A program made the translations under genes and the position numbers. Shown in pieces: positions 1-11,200 of a DNA stretch of 47,157 bases; the first letter of the stretch is position 1, and the number at the start of each line of letters is the position of its first letter. The notes under the pieces were generated by a model. It saw only the letters and a list, made by a program, of their open reading frames with translations, was not told the origin of the DNA and ran no database searches. The stretch comes from Bacteroidaceae bacterium (GTDB taxonomy: Bacteria; Bacteroidota; Bacteroidia; Bacteroidales; Bacteroidaceae): assembly GCA_017448825.1 (NCBI GenBank), contig JAFSKR010000047.1, positions 1 through 47,157 on the forward strand. Direction: 5' to 3'.

Positions 1-8
1 CGACCGAT

Positions 9-40
9 GTGCCCCACGTCGGTAAGGTGGCGTGGGGCAC
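9..40. repeat. Strong hairpin at window start
   Basis: Two perfect 10-nt arms (GTGCCCCACG at 9-18 and its complement at 31-40) enclose a 12-nt loop, and pairing continues imperfectly outward on both sides. Only a short T run (47-49 region) follows, so it could be the terminator of a gene left of the window or a free-standing palindrome linked to the neighbouring REP-type transposase. The sequence does not decide between these. Confidence 0.5.
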
Positions 41-155
41 GTCGATTTTGGGAGGAAGGGAGGGCGCTTCGCTAAATGAAAAATAATAGATGAGAAATGA
101 GAAAAGGGAAATGATATTTTTGAGCTTTTTTGCGTGGTGTTTGATGGAAAAGTTG

Positions 156-163
156 TAATTTTG
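156..163 (+). promoter_or_regulatory. Possible -7 element for the transposase gene
   Basis: TAATTTTG matches the Bacteroidetes -7 consensus TAnnTTTG and lies 39 nt before the start codon at 203. No TTTG sits at the ideal 19-nt spacing; T-rich TTTG-like sequence at 129-132 is 23 nt away. Modest support. Confidence 0.35.
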
Positions 164-202
164 TGAGGAAAATCATTTTGAGGCTTGTAAAGCCGTCCGC
201 CT

Positions 203-1519
203 ATGGAAAAGAACTCAACCCAGCCCCAATGGCACTGGCAGCAAGAAGGCACTTCGTGGAAGGGCATCGGCATCTACCACGTTACGCTCACCATCCCTTC
301 TCGTGAGCCCCTGTTGGGAAGGCTCGTCATTCCCAATAACGACCCAACACAGGCATACGTGGAGGCGACAGAGCTGGGCCGCGTACTCTTAGACTGCCAG
401 CGCTCCGTGCCGCTGTTCCATCCCGAGATTCAAATTCTGCAGTACTGCCTCATGCCCGACCACCTGCACAGCATCTGGTATGTGCGCCGCCCGATGGAGA
501 AGAGCATCCGCTATGTGGCGCAAGGCTTCTGGCGGGCAGTGAAGAAGGCAGGCAGAGCCTTCAGTTACCTTCGTGCGGCTGGCACGGCCAGCAGCCTCCG
601 CACGACCAGCCTGGCAGGCGGCGCAATGAACGAAAGCACGGGAGGCAGCAGCCTTCACGCTGCCCCCACCAGCCTGGCAGGCGGCGCAATGAACGAAAGC
701 ACGGGAGGCAGCAGCCTTCACGCTGCCCCCACCAACCTGGCAGGCGGCGCAATGAGCGAAAGCGCGGGAGGCGGCGCAATGAACGAAAGCACGGGAGGCG
801 GCAGCCTTCACGCCGCCCCGGCGGGCCTTTCGCTCCTTGCTCATGGTGGGCGGCCTTCCCTTTCGTCCCTTGCCTCGGCTTCCAGCCAGAGGGAGACCCC
901 CCTCCGTGCCCTTCTTGGCGATGATGCTTACTATGCCCTGCCTCCGCTTTTCACTGAGGTGCCCTTCCTCCGCCCGCTCTCCCGTCGCGGTCAGCTGCAG
1001 GCCATGATCCACTATGTGCAACTGAACCCACAGCGGCTCGCCACCAAGCGCCTCATGCCCGGCTTCTTCCGCGTGCAGACAGGCATCGCCATCGCTGGGC
1101 ACACTTATTCCGCTGTCGGCAATATCACCCTGCTGCAAGCCGCTCGCCTCGCCCCCGTCCATGTGCGGAGATGGATGGTGGAAGCCGCCCATCATGGAGA
1201 AACGGAAGCCCTGCGCAACTATATGAACGGCTGCGTGCTTGCTGCCCGACAGGGTGCGGTCATGGTCTCGCCCTTCATCTCGCAACAGGAGAAGGATGTG
1301 CAGGCCGTCCTTCTGCGTGAGCAGCATCCCCTCATCGTCCTTGCCGATAACGGCTTCCGCGACTACTACAAGCCCTCCGCCCATCTCTTCGAAGCCACCG
1401 CTGCCGGCAGGGTGCTCATCCTCAGCCCGTGGGCTTACGATGCTGGCAAGCGGCATATCAGCCGTGCCGACTGCATGGCGCTGAACAAGATGGCAGAAGA
1501 CATTGCTGCCATGACATAA
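203..1519 (+). CDS. REP-associated tyrosine transposase (Y1/HUH) with internal repeat insert
   Basis: This 438-aa protein belongs to the IS200/IS605-like Y1 transposase superfamily, REP-associated branch (RAYT). The HUH pair is seen as H87-L-H89 in CLMPDHLHSIW, and the candidate catalytic Tyr is Y271 in MIHYVQLNPQR, the usual place in RAYTs. Family members nick single-stranded DNA at REP hairpins and are usually single-copy domesticated genes. Two things are odd. About 110 residues rich in Gly, Ala and Ser (roughly 128-240) are inserted between HUH and Tyr, made of 21-aa tandem repeats. There is also a C-terminal extension of about 140 residues (300-438), hydrophobic in places (ISQQEKDVQAVLLREQ, LILSPWAY), which I cannot assign. 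No flanking inverted repeats or target duplication are visible, so this is not an intact insertion sequence. The long antisense frame over the gene is a composition shadow. Confidence 0.82.
   Translation: MEKNSTQPQWHWQQEGTSWKGIGIYHVTLTIPSREPLLGRLVIPNNDPTQAYVEATELGRVLLDCQRSVPLFHPEIQILQYCLMPDHLHSIWYVRRPMEKSIRYVAQGFWRAVKKAGRAFSYLRAAGTASSLRTTSLAGGAMNESTGGSSLHAAPTSLAGGAMNESTGGSSLHAAPTNLAGGAMSESAGGGAMNESTGGGSLHAAPAGLSLLAHGGRPSLSSLASASSQRETPLRALLGDDAYYALPPLFTEVPFLRPLSRRGQLQAMIHYVQLNPQRLATKRLMPGFFRVQTGIAIAGHTYSAVGNITLLQAARLAPVHVRRWMVEAAHHGETEALRNYMNGCVLAARQGAVMVSPFISQQEKDVQAVLLREQHPLIVLADNGFRDYYKPSAHLFEATAAGRVLILSPWAYDAGKRHISRADCMALNKMAEDIAAMT
608..820 (+). repeat. In-frame 63-bp tandem repeats with REP-like hairpins
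   Basis: Two identical 63-nt units (608-670, 671-733) are followed by a diverged, longer unit (734-820) that holds an internal duplication of a GGCGGCGCAATGA-type segment. Each unit contains a hairpin with loop AGCCTTCAC: GGCAGC/GCTGCC at 644-664 and 707-727, and GGCGGC/GCCGCC at 797-817. The third stem differs by a paired A-T to G-C change, so pairing is kept. GGAG stands at the 5' foot of each hairpin, the tetranucleotide position known from RAYT-linked REPs. Confidence 0.8.
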
Positions 1520-1660
1520 ACCCCAATCGGTCATTAGGCTGTTAAGCCCTCATGACATAAAGAATGCCTCCTTTCGTTCCTTTTTTGTTCCTTCACTTGG
1601 TCTATTTCCGAAATAGAGGGTGCATTTTGTCTAAAAACAGGAAACAATTTGTCCATTCTC

Positions 1661-1691
1661 TTTGTCGGTGCGTGTGTTTTGTGTACCTTTG
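1661..1691 (+). promoter_or_regulatory. Near-consensus Bacteroidetes promoter without an evident gene
   Basis: TTTG at 1661-1664 and TACCTTTG at 1684-1691 are separated by 19 nt, a textbook Bacteroidetes sigma-ABfr promoter. Transcription would start near 1698. No recognisable gene follows for 500 nt, so it may drive a small RNA, a peptide of about 35 aa, or the distant giant gene. Confidence 0.6.
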
Positions 1692-1925
1692 TACAAAATT
1701 ACGGGTTGAAGAGATGCTTATGACAACAAATATGGTCATCATGGTGCTGGTAGGAGTTTGTGTTAAAAAAACGTCCTTGTGCAATCTCGGCATCTCACCC
1801 CCCCCTGTTAAAAATTGTTAATAATTCGAATTTGTCAAAAAATATGTAATTTCCGGGGAAAACGTTTTGTGGTTTTTGGGGAAATGAGTATTTTTGTAAG
1901 TTGAAAAGTTAAAGTAAAAAGTTCA

Positions 1926-2131
1926 TGTTTCGCAAGTTATATATCTTTGAAGTTAACGAAGTTATCGAAGGTTATCGGTTCTTTGCGAGCAAAGCGCTTC
2001 GCGATGACGCTCGAAGTTAACGACAATAGTTACGGACATTGAAACAGTATTGAAAACTATCGCAAAAAGTATCGTCGATAACTTCGTTAACTTCGATAAC
2101 TTCGAGCGAAGCGATAACTTCAGAAGGTTGA
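1926..2131. repeat. Promoter-bearing inverted repeat, copy 1
   Basis: This long copy of an intergenic element recurs at 15701-15881 and, shortened, at 23706-23760. It begins with a -7 element, TATCTTTG at 1942-1949. A perfect 20-bp inverted repeat (1949-1968 with 2075-2094) encloses smaller palindromes such as CTTTGCGAGCAAAG. It ends AGCGATAACTTCAGAAGGTTGA. It lies between the orphan promoter and the giant gene. Confidence 0.85.
1942..1949 (+). promoter_or_regulatory. -7 element inside repeat copy 1
   Basis: TATCTTTG fits TAnnTTTG. No clear TTTG is found 19 nt upstream. Transcription from here would place the 20-bp inverted repeat at the very 5' end of the leader of the giant gene. Confidence 0.45.
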
Positions 2132-2223
2132 GTAATTTATGAATTATCATTAATTTGATGTTAGTAGAGTTGGCGTTGAAACAAGTATCATAAAAATAAA
2201 TATCACAAAATAGAATAGACATC

Positions 2224-5200
2224 ATGAAAGAGAATCGGAAAAGACAAGAAGGGCGGACGCACAGCGGGTTATGCCGTCTGCTTGGCAGCTTGGTTGTGCT
2301 CTTCGCTTGGCTGATGCCGCAAGGGGCATGGGCAGCCGACAGCGACCTGGATCAGGTGACTGTTGGTGACAAGAGTTTCTACGTGCTGCGCAACACCGAC
2401 GACTGGAACAAGTTCCGCGCGCTGGTGACTGCCGCAGGGGGTGGTTCCGATGTCAACGCCATCATGGACGGTGACATCCTCACGACGGACATCTGCGGCG
2501 ATGCCTCCCATCCCTACAACGGCATCTTCGACGGCAACGGACACTACCTGCAATTGGGCATCGCAAGGAACGCGGATTGCACAGCTCCGTTCGGAGCCGT
2601 CAGGAACGCCACCATCAAGAACTTGCACGTGACAGGTGCTACCCGTGGATCGAACCACAATTCTGGCCTGATAGGCCAGGTGGAAGACGGTTCCAATCGC
2701 AATGTGACGATTGAGCGGGTGTGGGTGTCCACCACCGTCACCTCCACCAGCAGGTTGGTCGGTGGCTTTATAGGACATGCCCACGATGGCAACCTTACCA
2801 TCAGCGACTGTCTCTTCGACGGCATACTGAATGCCAACGGTCACTCCCTCTCATACGGCGGTGCGATTGTCGGATGGGCACACACCGAAGGCAAGTGGGA
2901 GATGAACCGCGTCTATGAGAACGGTACCTACAACAACATCTCCCATCCTGGTTTCTCCAGTTGGAACATGGGTAATTCCTGGTGGGCTTCTGGCACCCTC
3001 TGCCTCTCAGCCCACGACTGGGGCGAGATGGCGAGCGGCTGCACTAACATCACCAAGCAGAACGACGTGGTGAGCAAGATGAACAAGGGACAGGGCGGCA
3101 CCTGGCAGTTGAAGGATGGAAAGGCTGTGCCCGTGATGGAAGAAACGAAAATAGAAGCCAGCTTCGAGACCTACGACATGATTCCCGGCACGGAGGAAGG
3201 CGAGGAAGGCATGGTGAAGATACCCTTCTCCTGCGACCAGGCGGTGAAGTGGATAGATGTCACCTACACCAACGAGAACGGCGAGAAGAAGACGCTCGAC
3301 CGCATCAACTACTCGAAGAACACCTACGCCGGCTTCATCTTGCTGCCCGCCACCGAGCAGCATAAGAACCTGACCTTGACGGTGAAGTTGCTCTTGGGCA
3401 GCACCACCGTGACCATCGACGGCAAGAAAGATGCCATGATGCACAACCCCCTCGACCTCACCGCCCAGCTGTTGCGCTTCAGCACCAACAAGGTGCTTGC
3501 CGATGCCGGAGCCGTGGAGCTGAAGTGGCAGGTGAAGAATCCTGGCTACGCCGACGTGATGAGCAGCGACAACTTCATGGTGATGCGTTCTCTCACGGGA
3601 AAGGACGAGGACATGGAGGCCGTCGGTTCGGTGGCGTTCGACGAGAAAACCACCTCTTATACCTATAAGGACGAGACGCTGACCAGTGCGCTGGAGGCAA
3701 AGCACATCAACGAGCTTACAGTCACCCCCAATGTGCGATACATCGTGGTGCGCGAGTCCGCCCAAGGCCTTTGGGGCCTCGCTGGCAATGCCGCCTCTGC
3801 TGCGGTGGGTTGCCAGCTGCCGATGCTCCACCTGTTGCGCATCAAGGACTGGCAGACGGCGTGGCAAGATGAGACCGCCAGGACGGTGAAGGTCACTTGG
3901 GAGTATGCCGACGAGGCTGGTGCCGTGTGGGACGACCGTGCCCAGATGAATATCGTGGTCACGGCAATCAACCGTGCTGGCTCCGCTGTCAGCACCAAGA
4001 CCATCACGCTGACCGCCGACGAGATAGCGGCATGCCAGAAGGTGATAGAGTTAGATCGCTCGTGCGTGGATTATGGAATCATCTTCGATGTGGAGCAGGG
4101 CACGTCGCCCATCCCCGTCGAGGCACCGTACTTCGAGATTCGTACGGCTGCGGACTGGACGGAGTTCGTCGCCAGGGTGAAAGCGGCAAAAGGTGGTTCT
4201 AACGTGAATGCCTCGCTGATGGCCGACCTCACGGTGAGCGAGATAGCTGCCTATTCAGGTAACGAACCTTACCGAGGCACCTTCGAGGGCAACGGCCACA
4301 CGTTGAACCTCAACATTTCGGATAATGCTATGAACACAGCCCTCTTCTCTCATGTGGCAACAGCTACGTTCCGCAACCTGAACCTGACGGGTACCGTCAG
4401 CTGCACCACGAAACACTTAGGAAGCTTGATTGGCTGTACGGAGAAAAATTCTACCGTCACGATAGAGAACTGCCGCTCATCGGTGAACCTCGTCAGCAGT
4501 GTGAACGACGACTCTGACGTGGGTGGATTCATCGGGCTTGTAGGGGAAGGCAGCACACAAACAACCTTCTTCAACTGTGTGTTCGACGGAAGTTTCGAGG
4601 GACCCAACAACCAGCGCAATGGTGGCTTCGTGGCTTGGGTAAGTGGTGGTGGCCCTATCACTATCCAGAACTGCCTCTTTGCACCTACTGCCATCAACAC
4701 AGGTTTTCGTGACTGTCAGACGTGGGTTCGTAGTTATAAGACAACCGTGACCATTACCAACAGTTACGCCACCAAGGAGTATAAGGAATCAGCAGATGTG
4801 CCAGAACACTATATGGTCATACGTGATGCCACCAATTGGGAAACCTTTAGATCTCTGGTAAGTACAGCCCAAACAGGGGTGAATGCCATCTTGATGGCAG
4901 ACATCACCGTGAACGAGGGCATGGTAGGCACACAAAGCAATCCGTACAGAGGAGTCTTTGACGGAAATGGGCACACGCTGACCGTGAACTATAGCAACGT
5001 TAATGCCCCCTTTGGCTACACGGCGGGAGCCACCTTCAAGAACTTGAACGTGGCGGGCAGCATCAGTTCGTCGAGCAAGAATGTGGCTGGTCTCGTGAGG
5101 TTTTGCTTGTCGGGCACCAACACCATCACGAACTGCCGTATGTCGGCCACCCTCGACTGTTCCATCAACGGAGATGCCACCAATGGCGGCTTTGTTGCCT

Positions 5201-8200
5201 ACACCGCTGGTGATGCCACGCTGAACATTACTGACTGCGTGTTCGATGGCAAGTTTACCGGCAGCAAATGTTACGCCAACGGCGGCTTTGTGGGCTTCAA
5301 TGACGGCTACACGAACCTGAAGAACTGCCTGTTCAATGGTACTTTCTCAACCCTAACGTCAGGCAACAGAACCTTCGCCCGTAGTCGTGACAACAACAAA
5401 ATCACGCTGACCAATGTTTACTACATCACCGACATGGATGACGGCAACCCCAAGCAAGGTACCAGCGCATCAGGCATCGACCAGCAGACGTTGGTGTCCA
5501 AACTCGGCACCAACTGGTACGTAAAGAATGGTAAGGCAGCGCCCATTTTACAGGTGAATCTGGTCAATGGCACCGTGGCAGGCAAGACTGCCGCCCAGAT
5601 TGTAGCCCTGTTGGGCAGCGGCTGGACGACTGTCAGCGGCGACCCCGTTCCCAAGATGGCCAACAACCAGCAGGTGGAAATTGCCAACTCGGCGAAGTTC
5701 CCCTTCAAGATTCACTCGGCAGACGATTGGAACACCTTCCGCAGGATGGTGGATGAAGCCAAAGGCACGAAGGACATCTATGCACAGCTGATGGCTGACA
5801 TCAGCATCACAGAACCTGTGGGCGTCAGCACTGGTCACTTCCGTGGTGGCTTCAACGGCAACGGACACACGCTAACAGTTAATATCAATAAGGGAGGCTG
5901 GAATAGCGCAGCCCCCTTCCAGTTTGTGACGGGCAACAGCACCATCTACAACCTGCACGTCACAGGTAACGTTACGGGACAAAAGTATGCCGCAGGTATT
6001 GTGGGCGAAGTGGACAATGGTGCCACCGTCAAGGTGTTGAACTGTCACTCGTCGGTATATCTGAACGTTCTCCGATATGGTGGCGGTATCGTAGGCAATT
6101 TCAATTCCGCCACACTCACCGTGAGCAACTGTCTGTTCGATGGCACCATCCATAACCGGAGTTACGTACTTTGGAATGGTGGTTCAGCAAGTTTTGCCGG
6201 TGCTTTTGTCGGATGGGGTGAGAACTCGAATCTTGTCGTCGAGAACTGTTTAGACAATGGAACATTCGAAGGTTTCAACTATGGTAGTAGGTACCTTTAC
6301 AGTGCCAACTGCAATGGCGCATGGACTGCTTGGGGTGGCACCAACAACTGGACAAACGATGACATCGTTGCTCGGGTCTGCAATAAGATAGGCACCATGA
6401 GCACCACCGCGCTGGTTGGAGCCTTAGGCAGTATGTGGAAGGTGGACGTAACTGGGAAAGCGCTGCCCTGTACCATCGGCAGCTTGATTGACGGCATGCC
6501 TACCTTCTACTACGAGAACCTGGGCCACATCGACCAGAACTCGCTGCAAGTGCGCACTCTCGCCACCTCTGCGGTGCTGACCTGGGCGAATGTGGACGAC
6601 GAGCCCGTGGATTACTACGAGGTGTGGCGCAAGGACAAGGAGGAAAGCGAGTTCAAGCTGCTCGTCACCCAACTTATCGACACACAATATGAAGACAAGA
6701 CGACCTCGCCTGTACACCAATATATATATAAGGTACGTGGCGTGACCAGTTGCGAGGGCCTCCACTACGACGAGACGAAGGAAGTGGATGGTATGTGTGA
6801 GCAGACGGGCACCGTGGAGGGTTACCTCCGCTTCCTCGACGGCACAGGCATCCCGGGCGAGAAAATCGTCGTGACGGTGGATGGCAAGGAACGCTCTGCC
6901 ATGACTGACGAGAGCGGCTTCTTCCGCTTCACGGGTCTGCCTTACAAGAACAAGGCGGAGACCAACTACAGTTTGACGGTGGTTGGCGTCACGGGCATCG
7001 ACCCTGTGGCCGTCACCTTGGGCACAGAACCGGGTGAGAACGTGGTGAAGAGCGTGGTGATAGAAGTGGGTTCGAGCGTCAAGATAGCCGGCTACGTGCA
7101 GTACGACGGCACGAGCATCCCCGTACAGGGTGCATCGTTCTTGGTCAACGGCCATGAGGTGCGCACAGCAGCCGGCAAGGTGGAGACCGACCACGAGGGC
7201 AAGTTCTCGTTCCGCATCCTGCCAGGCGATGCCACCATCCAGGCAGTGAAGGACGGACACACCTTCCTGCGCGACGGCTACTACCACGAGAACGACGACG
7301 ACCCCGATACGACGATTACCTACAACTTCAACACCGACAAGGCTGGACTCATCTTCTACGACCAGACGCGCGTGAAGCTCATCGGACGCATCGTGGGTGG
7401 CAAGACGCAGGGCGAGAAGCCACTGGGTCACGGCCTTTCGACCAACAACCTGGGCGACAGCCTGCGGATGGTGTTCACCTTGGAGGGCGACAACGCCTCC
7501 CGACTGGTGTTCGACATCCAAGACCGCAACCTGAAGGAGCGCGACGAGGTGTTTGAGCACACGACCGCGAATTCGCACGATAAGAAGTACACCTACCAGA
7601 CTTCGACGCACACCACGCTGAACCGCATGGTGGTGACCCCCGACGCACATACGGGCGAATATGAGGTGTGGCTGCCGCCTGTGAAGTGGAAGATACAGCA
7701 AATCACCGCCTCGGGCTATGCCACCCTGTTCCAGGACGGACAGACGAACGACGTGATAGACCTGACCGACTCGCTCACCCTGCACAAGGATGTGGTGAAG
7801 GGCACATGGAAGACCATCGGCTATGGCAACGAGGTGAAAGACCCTGTGGAGGAGTACCATGCCAAGTACTGCCGCATCTACCACTCGCCCGTCATCATCG
7901 ACTACCGTCAGCAGGGCTTCGAGGGTTTCGACTACTTCGGCGACCAATACTACAGCTACCAGAACGTGAGCGGCACCAAGGAGAAGCTGCCACTCGCCTA
8001 CGGTGTGAGGAAGCAGGACTGGCCTGTGGGCAAGCGCGACTCCTTGGAGACCCACTACACCTTTGGCTACCCTGTGTTCAACATCGACCGCAAGTACCCC
8101 ATCGACATCGCTGCAACAGAGCGATACTACTATAACAACAACACGAAGAGCGACACCATCGACGTGGTGCACTTGTCGGGCGGCGTAGTGACCATCCACA

Positions 8201-11200
8201 ACGGCATGGTCAGCGCAACCCATTGCGACACCCTCCAACTGGACGAAAAGGGACAGGGCACCTACATGATGGAGGCTGCACAGACCCCTTATCTGCTGAC
8301 GGGCGACGATGCCCTCAGCACGGTGAGCATAACCTTGGAGTTGGACGGCACGCACTATGAGGCAACACCGCTGAAGGCATACGTGCTGAACATCAAGCCG
8401 ACGGATGGCGCGAAGGACATCTTGAACTACTCGGCACCGCTGTTGGTGGACATCCTGCGCGACCCACCTGGCAGTTCGTCGAAAGCCACGCTGTCGAAAG
8501 GCTCCACGCTGAAGTACTCGTACACGATGGACTTGAAGTGGAGTGCTGGTGCTGCCATCAACGTCGGCATCGGAACAGGTGTGGACACCTTCACCGGCGT
8601 GGTAATGGCACCGATGGGTGCCGGTGCCGTGGCTGGCTTCAAGAATGGCGGCACCAACTACTTCGGAACAACCATCGACCTGGTGTGGTCGGGCAGCGGG
8701 CAACGCGCCTTCAACTACACCATGACGGCTGATGAGGATATCTCCACCAGTACAGACCCGACGATGGTGGGTGCCAACGGCGACCTGTACATCGGCGTGG
8801 TGCAGAACATCGTGGTGTCACCAGCTACTGCTATCCGTGCCATTCCCGATAACGTGTTCCAGCAGATGGGCGGCGCACTGAAGGCAGGGCGTATGGTGGA
8901 GATTGCACAAGGCAAGGACAACAACGGAAAGACACTGCACCTGGTGCGCGACGAGGTGGTGACCTGCGCACCTGAAATCACGTCGGACTTCGTACATTCG
9001 CAGCACTACATCGTCAACCAGCTCTTGCCCGAACTGGCTGAGCAGATTTACTCGATGATGTTCATCGGCACCGAGGCACAGGCGAAAGCCAAGGCGAATG
9101 CCGACCAGAAGCCCGTCTATCTGTCGTTGGTGGGCAAAGACCATGCCGACTTCGGCACCCGCTATAAGATGATTTCCCCCGACGGAGCTCCTGACAACAC
9201 CGTGGATGAAGTGAAGAAGTATCAGGAGGCGATGCACAAATGGGCGGAGATGATTGCCCAGAACGAGAAGGAGAAGCTGACGGCAACGGACTTGGTCAAG
9301 AACTTCGACGTGGACGGAGGCTCTTCCGTAAGTTACAGCGAGACCTTCACGAGCGACTACTCGGTGATGAACTCCTTTGTGAGTCCTATCACGTCTGGCA
9401 CGACGGGTTACTTCGAGGATGCCGGCGACGGTGCGGCAGGCTTTGCCGCCATTGTCGGCCCCATGGTGGCCAAGCTGCTGGCTGACGTGCTTGCCGGTGG
9501 GGCAGGCAAGACCACCAGCGAATACGACATTTCTGCCGACGACAAGGGTCTGAACCTCGATGTTGAAACCACGGGCTTCACGTTCAAGTTCAGCCTTGTG
9601 CCCGCCATGACGTTCAGCATCACGCCCGAGGACACGGAGTCGAAGTCGTACAGCCGTACGGAGAGCTTCACCATCGACATGAACAAGAAGAACCACCTGG
9701 ACTTCGACGTTTATCGCGTGAAGACCTCTGTCGATGCCGTGAGCAACGGCAGTATGGGCGATTTGGACGTGTTCTACAACAAGAATTTCTACGACTTGGT
9801 GGACTACAACAGGAACCGCATGAAGGACGACGTGGATGTGAGCAAGTTCCGCTATTCGCGCAGCTTCGTCTATCGCACCCGTGGCGGCGCGACGTGCCGT
9901 CCGTGGGAGGGCGAGCGTGCGACGCTGTTCTATGAGCCGGGCAAGGTGATTGACGAGCGCACGAAGAAGATAGAGAACCCCCAAATCAAGATGGACAAGC
10001 AGAGCGTGAGCGGCGTGCCCTACGGCGAACCTGCCCGCTTCAAACTCTACCTGACCAACGAGAGCGAACAGCCCGAGGCGGTGTATTACTACTTCGACCT
10101 CTACCAGGTGGATATGTCGAACCCCAAGGGCGCGAAACTGATGATTGACGGAATGCCGCTCACCGGCACAGAGCGCACCGTCGAGATACATCCGGGCGTG
10201 GTGACGGAGAAGACCTTGGAGGTGTATGCCGGCGAGGACTTCGACTATGAGGGCCTGACCATCGGACTCATCTCACAGGACGACGTGAAAACCTATGCAG
10301 AAGTGTCATTCGACGTCCACTTCCTGCAGACGGCGGGCGGCATCGCCATCTCGTCGCCGGGCGACAAGTGGATTATGAACTGTGACGCACCCACCGATGG
10401 CAGCAAGGGCTGGTATCTGCCTGTCGTCATCAGTGGCTTCGACAAGAACCAGCACAACTTCGACCACATCGAGTTCCAATATAAGGAGACGACCCGTGGC
10501 GATGACTACTGGACGAACCTCTGCGGCTACTATGCCGACTCGACCCTCTATCGTGCTGCTTCCGGCACGAAGGCGATGATTCCTGAGAACGGCAACATCA
10601 CCGCCCGCTTCTTCGGCGAAGGCACCGTGATGGAGAAGGCATACGACCTGCGTGCCGTGCTGTTCTGCAGGAACGGAAACGCCTTCCTCACCAACGAATC
10701 GATGGTGCTGAGCGGCGTGAAGGACACGCGCCGTCCACAACTGTTCGGCACACCAGAGCCGAAGACAGGCGTGTTGGGTGTTGGCGACAACATCATCTTC
10801 AACTTCTCGGAGGACATCGAGTATAACTACCTGCAAGCCACCACCAACTTCGAAGTGGTGGGCGAGACCAACGAGACCGCTGTGCAGGAAGCACCCTCGC
10901 TGCTGTTTGGCGGCAACGGCTACGCACAGACGGAGGCGCGCCGCAACTTCAGCGACAAGAGCGTGACCATCGAAGTGATGATCAAGCCCGACGAGGTGGA
11001 GAAAAATATGCCTATCTTCTCGCATGGCAGCGACGGTAAGCACCTACAGCTGTGGCTCACTCAGGACAAGCACCTGAAGGCAATGGTGGACAACGTGGAG
11101 CTGTTGAGCAACACCACCCTGACGGGAACGGGATTCCAGCGCGTGGCACTGGTGCTCGACAACGAGGCGAAGCAACTTATGCTCTACGCCAATGAGCAGA

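Larger units (their letters stand above)
1520..2223. other. 704-nt gene-free region
   Basis: No convincing gene is present. The region holds a strong promoter-like sequence at 1661-1691, an open frame to 1821 whose last 35 codons (from 1713, hydrophobic start MLMTTNMVIMVLVG) are the only part downstream of that promoter, and a long inverted-repeat element at 1926-2131. The last 90 nt before the giant gene are AT-rich leader without a recognisable signal. Confidence 0.6.

Noticed and set aside
608-820. Possible CRISPR array
   Set aside because: Units are tandem and in frame with no unique spacers.
389-1534. 381-aa minus-strand frame across the transposase gene
   Set aside because: It mirrors the tandem repeats of the plus strand and has no family signature. 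The plus frame has HUH and Tyr motifs.
1564-1821. 85-aa frame in the first intergenic region
   Set aside because: Its start lies upstream of a strong promoter and the sequence has no signature. Only its last 35 codons could be made from that promoter, noted as a weak possibility.
6424-8703. 759-aa minus-strand frame inside the giant gene
   Set aside because: An antisense shadow of GC-rich codons. It reads as His/Val/Arg-rich sequence with no domain pattern; the same holds for 12262-14295 and 39574-41295.
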